A stretch of 64,000 bases of DNA from Comamonas sp. KCTC 72670 (GTDB lineage Bacteria; Myxococcota; Myxococcia; Myxococcales; Myxococcaceae), in the NCBI GenBank assembly GCA_014656495.1, contig BNCN01000005.1, forward strand, positions 372,001 through 436,000. The letters run 5' to 3'. A program made the translations under genes and the position numbers. Under the pieces are notes generated by a model. It was not told the origin of the DNA. It was given only the letters and a program-made list of their open reading frames with translations, and searched no databases. Of the stretch, positions 34,307 through 43,249 are shown piece by piece (the first letter of the stretch is position 1; each line of letters opens with the position of its first letter).

Positions 34307-35160
34307 GGATTGCCTACATGGCGCGGCTATGCGTGATAGCCGTTGCAACGCTCGCGTCCGTTAGTTCTGCCAAGGGCCTAGACACCATCGAGTCGGCGGA
34401 GGCGTACGCACTGTCGCGGGGCGTAAATCTTGCCGAGAAGGAGGAGGAGTCGGAGCCGTTCGGCGCATACCGGGCGTTCAACTACCGCGCGGGAGAAACT
34501 CTCGTAGGCATCTTTCAGTTCGAATCGAGCAAGGCGGCGTCCTCGTGGCGCAAATGGATAGCCCAGATGCCGCTCGCTACAGGGCATCGCATTCAGAATG
34601 GGGCGATCGTTTTCTGGGCGTCGGGAGGCGCAGATGCTGAACGACTGCAGGTTGTCGCCGCACTCGAAGGCAAAACCATCTTTCGGCCGTCTTCCTCTGT
34701 CAAAGTGACGAAGCCGAAGACGGGCGTGCTTCCCGATAGCGTACAGGGCTACCAGGATCTGACGTGGGGGATGCCGGAAACTGAGGTGACGCAACAACTG
34801 CCGGATGTGCAGGCGACGTCCGATGGTGAGCTTCGTCGCTCCGCGACAGTGGCTGGGATCGAGGCCTCGATTCGGCTCGGCTTCAAGAACGGCAAGCTCA
34901 AGAGAGTAGTGGTTGGCTTCCCGTTTGACGCTGCGCCTCGTGGGATGAATCGACGCGAGACGATTGATGCGCTTACTGCGGCTTTGGCAGGCAAGTACGG
35001 TCCTGGCAAGATTGACGAGGACTCATTCGACACGGACCCCTCATGGTCGAATGGGCGAACGACCATCACATTGCGAGAGGTCATGCACGGTGTTGCCATC
35101 GTGTATGAAAGCGTCGAATTGATGGCGGAGGTAGAGCAACTCCCGCAGGACGGGTTATGA
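34300..35160 (+). CDS. Exported hypothetical protein (phage cargo gene)
   Basis: About 286 residues. The N-terminus MYGIAYMARLCVIAVATLAS ending near SSAKG is a good signal peptide, predicting export. The mature part has two similar halves built of alpha/beta segments (DSVQGYQDLTWGMPETEV, IRLGFKNGKLKRVVVGFPFD). Starts at 34273, 34300 and 34318 are possible. Base composition is noticeably more AT-rich and codon use more relaxed than in the flanking phage operons, a sign of separate acquisition. It lies between the end of the early operon and the tail genes, a typical place for lysogeny-expressed cargo. Confidence 0.65.
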   Translation: MYGIAYMARLCVIAVATLASVSSAKGLDTIESAEAYALSRGVNLAEKEEESEPFGAYRAFNYRAGETLVGIFQFESSKAASSWRKWIAQMPLATGHRIQNGAIVFWASGGADAERLQVVAALEGKTIFRPSSSVKVTKPKTGVLPDSVQGYQDLTWGMPETEVTQQLPDVQATSDGELRRSATVAGIEASIRLGFKNGKLKRVVVGFPFDAAPRGMNRRETIDALTAALAGKYGPGKIDEDSFDTDPSWSNGRTTITLREVMHGVAIVYESVELMAEVEQLPQDGL

Positions 35161-35218
35161 AGCAAGCTCTCAAGCAGTACCGTTCTCGCTCTGCAACCCT
35201 TCTCGTCTAGAGGTACTC

Positions 35219-35719
35219 ATGGTCCGCCAGTTCCTTTCCGTTGCCGCCGCTCTACCGCTGCTCGCAGCATGCGGGCGTGATGGCACCGCCGAATCGGCTG
35301 TTGCGCTCGTGAGCGCAGCCCAGAAGCTGGAGGCGGTTCAAGCTCTGGCGTCGTGCTCGGATAGGGCTGCTGTCGAGTTTACGGCCGCTGGGCCTGCGTT
35401 GCTCGACCTGGGAGCCTTCGATGTGGCTCCCGGCCAAGAGTACGTTGCGAGCCTGAACTACTACCAGCCGACCGGGAAGATCGGCATCAGCGGAGCTCGG
35501 CTAGAGGTGCGGTGGTACGACGCTGGCGGGGCGGAGTTGCATCAGGCGGCTCTTCTCATGGAGGGGACCGCCAGCGACACCCACGCCACGTTGACGGGCC
35601 GCAAAGTAGCGCCGGCAACCGCAGCGACAGCGGCACTGCGAGTGGGACGCACTGCGGCGACGGAGCAGGTTCAGATTGCCTGCGCCGCCTTCTTGGCACC
35701 TCTCACTCCGCGCCCCTGA
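35219..35719 (+). CDS. Lipoprotein carrying a paralogue of a phage tail-protein domain
   Basis: 166 residues. A signal sequence ends in the lipobox LLAACG (Cys near 18), predicting a membrane-anchored lipoprotein. Residues about 68-155 (GQEYVASLNYYQPTGKIGIS, ARLEVRWYDAGGAE) align without gaps to residues about 600-690 of the tail protein encoded convergently at 35703-38123 (GQTYVARLRYLKPTGVVGVG, ARMELRWYDAAFAE); about half the residues are identical by eye. The genes overlap by 17 bases at their 3' ends. A lysogen-expressed lipoprotein bearing a copy of a tail domain could mask the phage receptor or bind the infecting particle. This is inference. Confidence 0.75.
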   Translation: MVRQFLSVAAALPLLAACGRDGTAESAVALVSAAQKLEAVQALASCSDRAAVEFTAAGPALLDLGAFDVAPGQEYVASLNYYQPTGKIGISGARLEVRWYDAGGAELHQAALLMEGTASDTHATLTGRKVAPATAATAALRVGRTAATEQVQIACAAFLAPLTPRP

Positions 35720-38123
35720 AGGACACGCCCTCAAGGCTGACGAACGAGACGTTGCCCCTTTCAAGAGTCACGGTCCCGTCCGGCCCAATGACGAGCACGC
35801 CCTGCGCAGTGCCCGCACACACAACAGGGTGGTCGATAACGGCGAGGGGGCTGTACTGCTGGGGCAGCATGAATGCGGGGGTGTTGATGGTCCCCCCAGC
35901 CATTGCCCCCTGAAGTCGAATCCGGCCAGTGCTGTCGCGGTAGTACGACGGTGCGGCCCGCCCGTTGGATGTGTACGCGCTCCATCCGTTGGCGAACACG
36001 ACAACAGGCTGCGCCGCCTGCTGAGGCGTGGTGTACGGCTCGACCAGCCCGTTGTCGACTGTTACTGCGACGGCAGGGCTCGCCCTGCCTACGAGAAGGC
36101 GGGCGTAGCGGGCCCCATTCGGAGCAACTGCATGGCGTACAAGCGACGCCCACGCACCGATTGCCGTGCCCTCGGTCAATGCCGCCGCCAAGGCGATTTC
36201 GGCGAACGCAGCGTCATACCATCTCAACTCCATCCGTGCGCCCCCCACTCCCACTACGCCCGTAGGCTTCAGGTAGCGGAGCCGTGCCACATACGTCTGG
36301 CCGGAGGTGACGGCGAAGTATTGAGAGCCCATCAGCTTCTCGCCTGCCGTCGTCGCGGGGAAGGTGACTGCATACGTCGCAGCGTCCGCGGTCGTCGTGC
36401 GGACAGCATCTACCCCGAACGTACCGGCGACCATTTGCCAGCCATCCGGTGGCGCCTGCTCCCTGTTAGTCCATGCCTCGAACGAGGGATTGGGCGTGAG
36501 GCTGGAGAAGATGACCAATGGCGCCATGTCGTTTGGTGCCACGTACCGCGGTGACAGCGCCACCTGTGCGGATGCCGGCCCAACGTTTCCGTGGGCGTCG
36601 CGCCCGCGCACCACCGCGTAGTGCGTCGTGCCGGGCTGGAGGTCGGCCACCTCAAAGCGCGTGGCGCTCGCGGCTGCCTTGAGCGTCGAGGCGCCCGGGG
36701 TGAACCCAGGCGAGGTGGACACGTGGAGTTCGAAGGCGTCCCACTCCGGTCCCGAGGAGGGGGGCTTGAAGGAGAGCGCGAAGCCGTTGACGGTGGGCGT
36801 GGGCGCCAGCTCCGTGGGCGCGTCGGGGCCCTGCATGCGTGCCGTCACCTGGAGGGAGCGCTCCGCGGGGCTGGAGCCCGTGGAGGGCCGAGCGTTGCGT
36901 GCCTTCCACTCGGCACGCGACACGGAGGGACGGCCGCGCAGCACCAGCTTCATCTTCGCCGTGCCCGTGGTGAAGACGGGGTCCATGCTGACGATGGCCA
37001 GGTCAACCGGCTCGTCGAGGTGGACGTCGTCGGGCTGCACACGCACCACGTCGTTGACCTCAAGGGCCCAGTGGTAGGGCACTTCCATCTCCACCTCGAG
37101 CGCGGAGTCCGAGAGGTCGGCAATTGCTGCGTCGGCGAGGCGCTGCGCCTCCGCCGCGGTGTTGATGTTGCTGGTGCTGGCCTCCAGCACCTGCATGTAC
37201 CGCCGTCCGAGCTCAGCGATGCTGGTGGGGTTGAGGCTCACCACCGTCTTGCGCTTGGGGTTGCCCAGCGCGTCCCTGTCGCTGGCGTCCCAGTAGACGA
37301 CCTCCACGGCGTTGCGGATGTCGGTGAGCTTGCGCTGGACGCGGCTCAACTCCACGTAGTCCTCGGGGCCGAAGGCCCACACGGGCTCGTCCGCCAGTCG
37401 CTCTGGACTTTGGAGGACGAGCAGCCAGCCCTGGCCGTCGATGAAGCGCAGGCGCAGCTCCCAGCCGAGTTGGGCGGCGAGCTTCTGGCACGCCTCATGG
37501 ACTGTCTCCGTGTCCTGGGAGTAGCGGCCCAACTGCCACATCGGGTCCACCGGAACGTAGAGGGCGGGGCCCGTCCCGACGGGGACGTTGTCGCCGATGA
37601 TGCGGCTCATCACCGTCTGCACGGCCTCGCCCACGGTGTCGTTGCCGTAGGGGCGCTCCGTCTCGATGAAGACGTCCTGGAGGACGCCGGCGAAGTCGCG
37701 CCCGGAGAAGGAGAGTTCCTCGGGGCCCGCGTCGACGTCGTCGATGCGGCCGAGGAACACCTGTCGCCAGCCGCCGGGGACGGGGGGCGTGCCAGGCGTG
37801 GTCTGCACGTCGATGCGGAAGGTGCGCCCCTCCTTCAGCAGCGGCTCCACGAAGCCGGTAGGGCCGCGGTTCGCGGGGCTGGTGGCCACCATGGGGGAGA
37901 GGCTGACGATGCCGCCAGGGCCGTTGCGGCGCACGGCCACGGTGGCGAGGGCCACCGTCTCGTCCTGGGACACGTTCCACTGCACGCCCATCACCCAGTC
38001 GCGGCCGAGCAGGTGCCCGAGGTCCACGGCCGACGCGGCCGAGCGAATGACGATGACGCGCACGTGCGTGGTGCCGCGGTTGCGGGCCAGCGTTGCGCGC
38101 TCCTGGTCCGTCAGGTGCCTCAT
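35703..38123 (-). CDS. Phage tail-tip / host-attachment protein
   Basis: 806 residues. The start ATG (MRHLTDQERATLARNRG) overlaps the previous stop (ATGA). The first half resembles tail hub or baseplate proteins with receptor-oriented architecture. Near residues 520-590 lies a fibronectin-type segment (GFALSFKPPSSGPEWDAFEL, HYAVVRGRDAHGNVGPAS). Residues about 600-695 form the beta-rich module shared with the adjacent lipoprotein, and the last 110 residues (FANGWSAYTSNGRAAPSYYR) look like a tail-fibre tip. It is the last gene of the late operon, the usual position for the adsorption protein. Confidence 0.75.
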   Translation of the reverse strand: MRHLTDQERATLARNRGTTHVRVIVIRSAASAVDLGHLLGRDWVMGVQWNVSQDETVALATVAVRRNGPGGIVSLSPMVATSPANRGPTGFVEPLLKEGRTFRIDVQTTPGTPPVPGGWRQVFLGRIDDVDAGPEELSFSGRDFAGVLQDVFIETERPYGNDTVGEAVQTVMSRIIGDNVPVGTGPALYVPVDPMWQLGRYSQDTETVHEACQKLAAQLGWELRLRFIDGQGWLLVLQSPERLADEPVWAFGPEDYVELSRVQRKLTDIRNAVEVVYWDASDRDALGNPKRKTVVSLNPTSIAELGRRYMQVLEASTSNINTAAEAQRLADAAIADLSDSALEVEMEVPYHWALEVNDVVRVQPDDVHLDEPVDLAIVSMDPVFTTGTAKMKLVLRGRPSVSRAEWKARNARPSTGSSPAERSLQVTARMQGPDAPTELAPTPTVNGFALSFKPPSSGPEWDAFELHVSTSPGFTPGASTLKAAASATRFEVADLQPGTTHYAVVRGRDAHGNVGPASAQVALSPRYVAPNDMAPLVIFSSLTPNPSFEAWTNREQAPPDGWQMVAGTFGVDAVRTTTADAATYAVTFPATTAGEKLMGSQYFAVTSGQTYVARLRYLKPTGVVGVGGARMELRWYDAAFAEIALAAALTEGTAIGAWASLVRHAVAPNGARYARLLVGRASPAVAVTVDNGLVEPYTTPQQAAQPVVVFANGWSAYTSNGRAAPSYYRDSTGRIRLQGAMAGGTINTPAFMLPQQYSPLAVIDHPVVCAGTAQGVLVIGPDGTVTLERGNVSFVSLEGVSFRGAE

Positions 38124-39451
38124 GGTGACTCCATCAGCGTGAAGTTGAGCGACTCGCCGGCGACACGCACCGGGCCCTCCCACCACTCCATGCCCTCTCC
38201 CTGGCCTGCGTCGCCCAGGACGATGCAGGGCCGGTGGAGGCCCGTGCCAGTGGCGCGGTGGTACGGCAGCGGGCCAAAAGGGGCGCCTGCATCGCGCCAG
38301 GGTGTCAGCCACGCATCCGGCGCCAGGTAGGGGAGGACAACGAGGTCGTCCACCAGCCACGCGTCGTTGCTCGGGTTGGTGAGCCCGTTGGTGACGCCGC
38401 CCACGTGCTGCAGGGTGAGGCTGCCGTTGTCGTCCACCGCGGCCAGTCCCCGGGAGCCGGGCAACCGCGTAGGGGCCGTGCTGGCGTACCAGGGGGCCAC
38501 CCACGAGTCCGGCACCACGTAGGGCAGCACCACCAGGTCGTCGAGCAAGAGGGCCTCGCCGCCGGGGTTGGGGATGCCGGGCCCGGTGCTGCCAGTGCGG
38601 TTTCGCAGCACCACCGCTCCGCCAGGGAGCTGGGTGTAGTTGCCATTCGAGGCGAAGAGCGCGCCGCCGTTGGCGTTGAGGTTGCCGAGCACTCCGTTGC
38701 GGCTGCACGGGACGCCGGGCCGGTGGATGTAGAGGGACCAGGTGGCGTCACTGGAGATGCGGCGCGCCCAGTACGCCACCGTCCACGACGTGCCGAGCTG
38801 CGCCGGGTACGTCACCGTGGCGAACTCACCCAGGGCTGCACAGTGGCCGTACAGCCCGAGGCCCCCAATGCCGGCGAGCACATCCCCCGTCGTGGCGCTC
38901 GGGGCCATGCCCCAGTTGGACAAGAGGTCGAAGTCGAAGTCCCACGTTTGGCCACTGGCTGGGCTGGGCGCCACCGTATTCACCCGCACGGTGCCGTCGG
39001 AGCGCTGGACGTAGTGGCGCCAGAGGATGCCGTCCACGCCCCATACGCGGGCCCAGTACGCCGCCGTCCAGGACTCCTCGAGCTGCGTGTGCCAGGTGAT
39101 GCTGGAGCCGAGCCCCAGCGCGAGCGCACCGCCCTCGTACCGCCCAAGTTCCGGCTGCATGGTGGGCGCTCCGATGACGGACGGCCACAGCCCGCGACTC
39201 GAGGCCGCGTCACCGTCGAACGCCCAGGAGTCGCCCTCCCCGTCAATGAGCGCGCGCATGAGGGCGGCCTCGGCGAGAGGCATGGGCCCGGTGCCCCCGT
39301 CGAGGTTGAGCAGCTTGCGCCGGACGCTGGAGCGCGGGAAGCCGCTGAACGTCCGCGCTTTCTCGCCCAGGAGAGTCGGCGCGTAGCGAAGGGCGGACCT
39401 GTCACTGACGGGGATGGGGATGCCGCTGAGGGCGAGGTAGGGCGTGGGCAT
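38120..39451 (-). CDS. Tail protein with repeated LamG-like segments
   Basis: 443 residues. Two paralogous blocks are visible: HTQLEESWTAAYWARVWG and YPAQLGTSWTVAYWARRISS, each followed by a short beta segment ending in a related loop. Two copies of LDDLVVLPYVVPDSWVAPW-type sequence occur near residues 300 and 370. The pattern suits concanavalin/LamG-like carbohydrate-binding folds. It lies between tape measure and tail tip, so it may be the distal tail protein or a structural adhesin. Its 3' end overlaps the next gene by four bases. Confidence 0.65.
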   Translation of the reverse strand: MPTPYLALSGIPIPVSDRSALRYAPTLLGEKARTFSGFPRSSVRRKLLNLDGGTGPMPLAEAALMRALIDGEGDSWAFDGDAASSRGLWPSVIGAPTMQPELGRYEGGALALGLGSSITWHTQLEESWTAAYWARVWGVDGILWRHYVQRSDGTVRVNTVAPSPASGQTWDFDFDLLSNWGMAPSATTGDVLAGIGGLGLYGHCAALGEFATVTYPAQLGTSWTVAYWARRISSDATWSLYIHRPGVPCSRNGVLGNLNANGGALFASNGNYTQLPGGAVVLRNRTGSTGPGIPNPGGEALLLDDLVVLPYVVPDSWVAPWYASTAPTRLPGSRGLAAVDDNGSLTLQHVGGVTNGLTNPSNDAWLVDDLVVLPYLAPDAWLTPWRDAGAPFGPLPYHRATGTGLHRPCIVLGDAGQGEGMEWWEGPVRVAGESLNFTLMESP

Positions 39452-39459
39452 TGGCGGAC

Positions 39460-42078
39460 TCAGTAGCCGGACCGACGCAGGGCCTGCTTTTCGAGGAGGC
39501 GCTGCACGGTGCGCATGCCCGCCTCCAGGGCCTCGTCGATGTCATAGCCGGTGATGTGCTGGGTAACCTGGACGACGGTGCCGGCGCCGTCGCCGGTGTC
39601 CGCGAGCCCCGCCTTGGAGTAGCGGTTGCGCGGGTCGTTGGGCTGCTTCCAGTCGGGCAACTCCTCGCCACCGGCATTGCGCAGGATGCCGTCGCCCGGG
39701 GCGGCAGGCGCGCGTGTGCCGCCGCTGGAGGGCGCAGGTGGTGGTGGCTGCGGCGTCGGCGTGGCCGCGTTGCTGGGGCCCTCCTGCGCGTCCTGGGCCT
39801 CGAAGCGACGCAGGTTGACCCGCCAGGCCGCGGGGACGTTGCTGAGGGCCTCGGTGGCCTTCTGGAGGGCCGCCGTGTTCCGCAGCACCTCCGCCGTCTC
39901 CCGCGCCTTGGCCTCTGCCGTCTCCCACGTAGTGTCGCGGAGGGCGGCGAGCGACTCTCCCATGGCATCCGTGTCCACCTTGAGGCGGTCCAGGCTGTTG
40001 GCGAAGTCCTTGAGGGCGTCGATTCCCAGCCACTCCACGGCCTTCGAGATGCCCCGGATGACGCTCTGCACGGCGCGGATGATGGCGTTCCACACCTTGC
40101 CCAGGGCCTGGGCGATGTAGAGGACGATTGTCGCCACGAACTTGAGGACCTCGAAGAGTCCCTTGAGCGCCGGGCCGGCGATGAGGTTGAGCGGGGCGAT
40201 GACGAGCATCACCGCCTGCGCGAGCGCGGACAGCAGCGGCGAGAGTCCCTGGAAGAGCTGCCCGAGCATCACCAGCGGCGGCACCAGAGGCTCGACGAGC
40301 TCGCCCAGGACGGTGAAAACCGGCGTCAACGTCGTCACGACGGCGTCGATGACCAAGAAGATGGCCCCGACCAGCGGCTGGAGGGGGACGAGGATGGCTC
40401 CGAGAGCGTCCGCGACGCTCCCGATGACGACGGACACCATCTCCATCAGCGTCTTGAATGCCTCGGACTGGAGCAGCAACTCGCCGACGACGGCTCCGAT
40501 GGCGCCCATGGGCCCGCCGGCCGCAAATCCAGTCGCTGCGACGTTGAGGAGGTTGGAGATTTCCCCCGCCGCGCCCGCCACGCGGTTGAGCAGCTCGCGC
40601 TTTGCGGCGGCAATGGCCGCGCGGGCCTCGTCCATCCACCGTCGCATGTCGGCGGCGAGCGTCCGGAAGGAGTCTCGGCCCGCTTCGTTCGCTGCGAGGA
40701 TGGCCTCCCGCATCTCCTCGCGCGTCTCTCGCTCCATTTCGAGGTTGGCGGCGGCCTCGTCAGCGCTCTGCCGGAGCTCGCGCTCGTACCGAGCGAACGC
40801 TTCAGCGGCCGAGGAGCCCTCGTAGTCGTCCGCGCGCGCTATCTCGCGGCGTAGGGCCTCGCTTTCCTCGCGCTGGAGCTGCGCGAGGCTCTTCTCCCGG
40901 CCGGATGCACTGCCGTCGTCGGGCGTGCGGATGTTCGCCTGGCCAGAGGCGAGGCCCGGAATCATCGACTTGAGCGAATCCAGCAGGCCGGTGAGGCCCA
41001 GGTCGTCGAGCATCTTCCGCGTGCCCGCCAGCGACTTGCCGAAACCCTCGGCCACGCCCTTGCCGACGTCCTTGGAGATGTCCAGAACGGACGTTCCCAG
41101 CGAGGACAGCGCCTCGGCGATGGATTCAGCGCCCTCGGTGGCCTTCGCCTGGAGGTACGCGGCGCCATCCTGAAGGTCCTTGAGCAGGGACTTGCCGGTG
41201 ACCTTCTGCGCCGTGTCCAGCGCCTTGTTCAGACGCCCCATTTGAAGCGTCTTGGGGAGGGCCTTCACGAAGGGGTCGAGCTTCTTGGCGGCCTCGCGTA
41301 TCAGCCAGGCCATGGTTTCAAGGGACTGGGCCGCAATGGAGGTGATGGTGTCCGCCAGCCCTTTGAACGTGGACGTCAGGAGCTGCCAGACGCGCGACGC
41401 GACGCCTGCGATGCTTGAGAGGATGCTCATCACCGAGTCGCGAAGCCCGGTGCTGGTGTCCGTCCACGCGCCGTAGACACTCCCGGCGAGCAGTGTGAGC
41501 CCCGCCACCGCGGCGGCGATGGCGGCGGCCGGCGCCGCCACCGCCGCGAGCGTGGGTCCGATGCTCGCGAGCAGCGTGGACTTCTGGAGCCCGCCCAGCA
41601 CCTTGAGCACGATGCCTACGCTGCCCGCGAGGCCCTCGACGACGCCCGCCAGCTTGCCGATGGTGCCGATGGCGAGGCCCAGGCCAGCCACCCAGACGGC
41701 GAGGTCAGCTCCGGTCCGCTTCGTCTCGGGGCTGAGCCGCTGAAAGGTGACGACCAGGCGCTCGAAGAAGTCCGCCAGCTTGCGTATCACCGGGAGGAAG
41801 AGGTCCCCGATGTCCGCCGCGAGCGTGTACGCCAACTCCTTCAGGCGCCCGACTTCGTCGCGGAGGCGCTCGTTGGACTGCATGGCCGCCGCAACCGCGC
41901 CAGCCATGCCAGCGGCGACCATGGCGCCGAGCTTGCCGATAGGCTCTGCGGCCTTCTTGATGAGCTTGGCCGCGTCCTCCGTCGCCTTGGCGAGTTGCTG
42001 GAGGGACTTGAGGGCATCGCCGATGCTCGCCGTCACGGCGATGTACAAGTCCCCAACCTTCAAGGCTCCGCCGGCCAT
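39460..42078 (-). CDS. Tail tape measure protein
   Basis: 872 residues, mostly helical. The start (GDLYIAVTASIGDALKSLQQ) and Ala/Leu-rich membrane-like segments (AAGMAGAVAAAM; AAPAAAIAAAVAGLTLLAGS; FAAGGPMGAIGAVVGELLLQ) are typical of tape measure proteins, which set tail length and pass into the host envelope during DNA injection. Coiled-coil stretches lie around 400-470. It follows the two-frame tail chaperone, as in most long-tailed phages. The length implies a medium-long non-contractile tail. Confidence 0.88.
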   Translation of the reverse strand: MAGGALKVGDLYIAVTASIGDALKSLQQLAKATEDAAKLIKKAAEPIGKLGAMVAAGMAGAVAAAMQSNERLRDEVGRLKELAYTLAADIGDLFLPVIRKLADFFERLVVTFQRLSPETKRTGADLAVWVAGLGLAIGTIGKLAGVVEGLAGSVGIVLKVLGGLQKSTLLASIGPTLAAVAAPAAAIAAAVAGLTLLAGSVYGAWTDTSTGLRDSVMSILSSIAGVASRVWQLLTSTFKGLADTITSIAAQSLETMAWLIREAAKKLDPFVKALPKTLQMGRLNKALDTAQKVTGKSLLKDLQDGAAYLQAKATEGAESIAEALSSLGTSVLDISKDVGKGVAEGFGKSLAGTRKMLDDLGLTGLLDSLKSMIPGLASGQANIRTPDDGSASGREKSLAQLQREESEALRREIARADDYEGSSAAEAFARYERELRQSADEAAANLEMERETREEMREAILAANEAGRDSFRTLAADMRRWMDEARAAIAAAKRELLNRVAGAAGEISNLLNVAATGFAAGGPMGAIGAVVGELLLQSEAFKTLMEMVSVVIGSVADALGAILVPLQPLVGAIFLVIDAVVTTLTPVFTVLGELVEPLVPPLVMLGQLFQGLSPLLSALAQAVMLVIAPLNLIAGPALKGLFEVLKFVATIVLYIAQALGKVWNAIIRAVQSVIRGISKAVEWLGIDALKDFANSLDRLKVDTDAMGESLAALRDTTWETAEAKARETAEVLRNTAALQKATEALSNVPAAWRVNLRRFEAQDAQEGPSNAATPTPQPPPPAPSSGGTRAPAAPGDGILRNAGGEELPDWKQPNDPRNRYSKAGLADTGDGAGTVVQVTQHITGYDIDEALEAGMRTVQRLLEKQALRRSGY

Positions 42079-42081
42079 GGA

Positions 42082-42351
42082 CTACCCCTTCGGTTTGCTG
42101 GGCCTGGGGCCCACGCGGTAGATGACGGAGCGGGTCGCCTGATGGGCGATGGGCCGCGCCTGCGAAGGGGACGGCAGCGCAGCTCCCGCCGTGGCCTCCT
42201 TCTCCTTGTCCTTCACGGCTTCGGCTTCGAGTTGTCCGTACGCGACCAGCCCGTAGAGCTCGTCGTCGTCCCACTCGCGCACTTCATTGGGGCGTTGGCC
42301 CAACGCTTTCGCAGCGGCGAAGACGAGCATCTCCCGGGGGTCGCTCAGGAG
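42082..42351 (-). CDS. Tail assembly chaperone, frameshift-dependent C-terminal extension (GT)
   Basis: This frame (LLSDPREMLVFAAAKALGQR and onward to RVGPRPSKPKG) is in the -1 frame relative to the preceding chaperone and has no ribosome site of its own before its internal ATG at 42330. It is contiguous with the slippery site at 42351-42357. Ribosomes slipping there would make a longer protein of about 230 residues, as with lambda gpG-gpGT. The extension recruits tail tube subunits to the tape measure in known systems. It contains WDDDELYGLVAYGQ, a helical motif typical of T-type extensions. Confidence 0.75.
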   Translation of the reverse strand, partial: LLSDPREMLVFAAAKALGQRPNEVREWDDDELYGLVAYGQLEAEAVKDKEKEATAGAALPSPSQARPIAHQATRSVIYRVGPRPSKPKG

Positions 42352-42773
42352 TTTCCCCGCGCCTCCTCGAGCGACTCCTTGAGGACACCCAGGAAGGCCT
42401 TCTGGGCGTCGGCGGTGACGTCCTCCAGCCAGGCGGAACCGTAGATGGTGTCGACGTCGGTCTGGTCGGCTGGGTCGTAGAGGCGCAGCTTCGAGTCCGG
42501 GTCGTACAGCACGGCGGCGACCATGCGCGAGATGCCTCGGAGGTTGGCGGCCGTCTCAGCGGCATTGCCTGCCGCCGGCGCACCGGCCTGGCCTGCCTCC
42601 GTCGCAGGGGCCTTGTTCGGCATCTCGTTCGCGTCCTCGATGAGCTTGAGGACGGCCATCCGCTCCTTGTGGCTGGGCCGGCGCAACTCCACCTTGTCCC
42701 CGTCCAACTCGACGGTCTTCACCAGCTTCCGGTTCTTCTGGGCGAGGCGCTGCTTGAGGGTGAGGGGCTCCAT
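42345..42773 (-). CDS. Tail assembly chaperone (G-type)
   Basis: 142 residues. The ATG at 42773 is preceded by AGGAGGAA, an excellent ribosome site, and is preferred over an upstream in-frame ATG inside the tube gene. The sequence starts MEPLTLKQRLAQKNRKLVKT and has a conserved-looking helix pair (SHKERMAVLKLIED; GISRMVAAVLYDPD). Its end EEARGNS is encoded over GGGAAAC, a heptamer of the X-XXY-YYZ class, two codons before the stop. It lies between the tail tube and tape measure genes, the canonical place. Confidence 0.82.
   Translation of the reverse strand: MEPLTLKQRLAQKNRKLVKTVELDGDKVELRRPSHKERMAVLKLIEDANEMPNKAPATEAGQAGAPAAGNAAETAANLRGISRMVAAVLYDPDSKLRLYDPADQTDVDTIYGSAWLEDVTADAQKAFLGVLKESLEEARGNS
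42351..42357 (-). promoter_or_regulatory. -1 ribosomal frameshift site GGGAAAC
   Basis: In the chaperone's reading frame the codons are CGG GGA AAC TCC TGA, so G-GGA-AAC is a perfect slippery heptamer; lambda uses GGGAAAG. After slipping, the -1 frame runs uninterrupted into the T extension. Confidence 0.85.
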
Positions 42774-42808
42774 GGTGCTTCCTCCTGGGGGTGCGGCGGG
42801 GTGGTGGC

Positions 42809-43240
42809 TCACAGCGCGCTGGGCGCGCCCTGGCCGGCGAGGGTGGCGGAGAAGGTGACGACGTCCGTGGAGGTGCGGCCCTCCTCGTAGGAGGTCACCT
42901 TCACCGGAAGACGGTCGCCCTGGCTGCCCGGCGCGGCGTCCGGGTCCTTCACGATGAGGAGCCAGACCGTCTCGTTGTTGAGGAAGGCGTCGCGGAGGAG
43001 GACGTGGGTCGGGTCCTCGGGCATGTGGTGGCCCGAGATGGGCACCTGGAAGCTCTTCGACGTCGTCATCGAGCGCTTCCAGCCGCCGTCCTGGCCCAGG
43101 TACGCGATGTCAACGCTGTCCGCGGTGTAGTTCACCGGGGCGTCCGTGACGCCGTCCATCTTGTTCGCCTCAGACGGCGCCTCAGTGGCGGTCGCCGCGA
43201 GGTGGATGGCGTGAACGAAGCTGATAATTGGGTCCGGCAT
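42809..43240 (-). CDS. Major tail tube protein
   Basis: 143 residues, largely beta-sheet: MPDPIISFVHAIHLAATATE at the start, then WKRSMTTSKSFQVPISGHH and VTSYEEGRTSTDVVTFSATL near the end. The length and position (after tail-terminator-like genes, before the tail chaperone) fit the stacked hexameric tube protein of long-tailed phages. A short GAGGAGCC ribosome site precedes the ATG. Confidence 0.75.
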   Translation of the reverse strand: MPDPIISFVHAIHLAATATEAPSEANKMDGVTDAPVNYTADSVDIAYLGQDGGWKRSMTTSKSFQVPISGHHMPEDPTHVLLRDAFLNNETVWLLIVKDPDAAPGSQGDRLPVKVTSYEEGRTSTDVVTFSATLAGQGAPSAL

Positions 43241-43249
43241 GGTGGCTCC

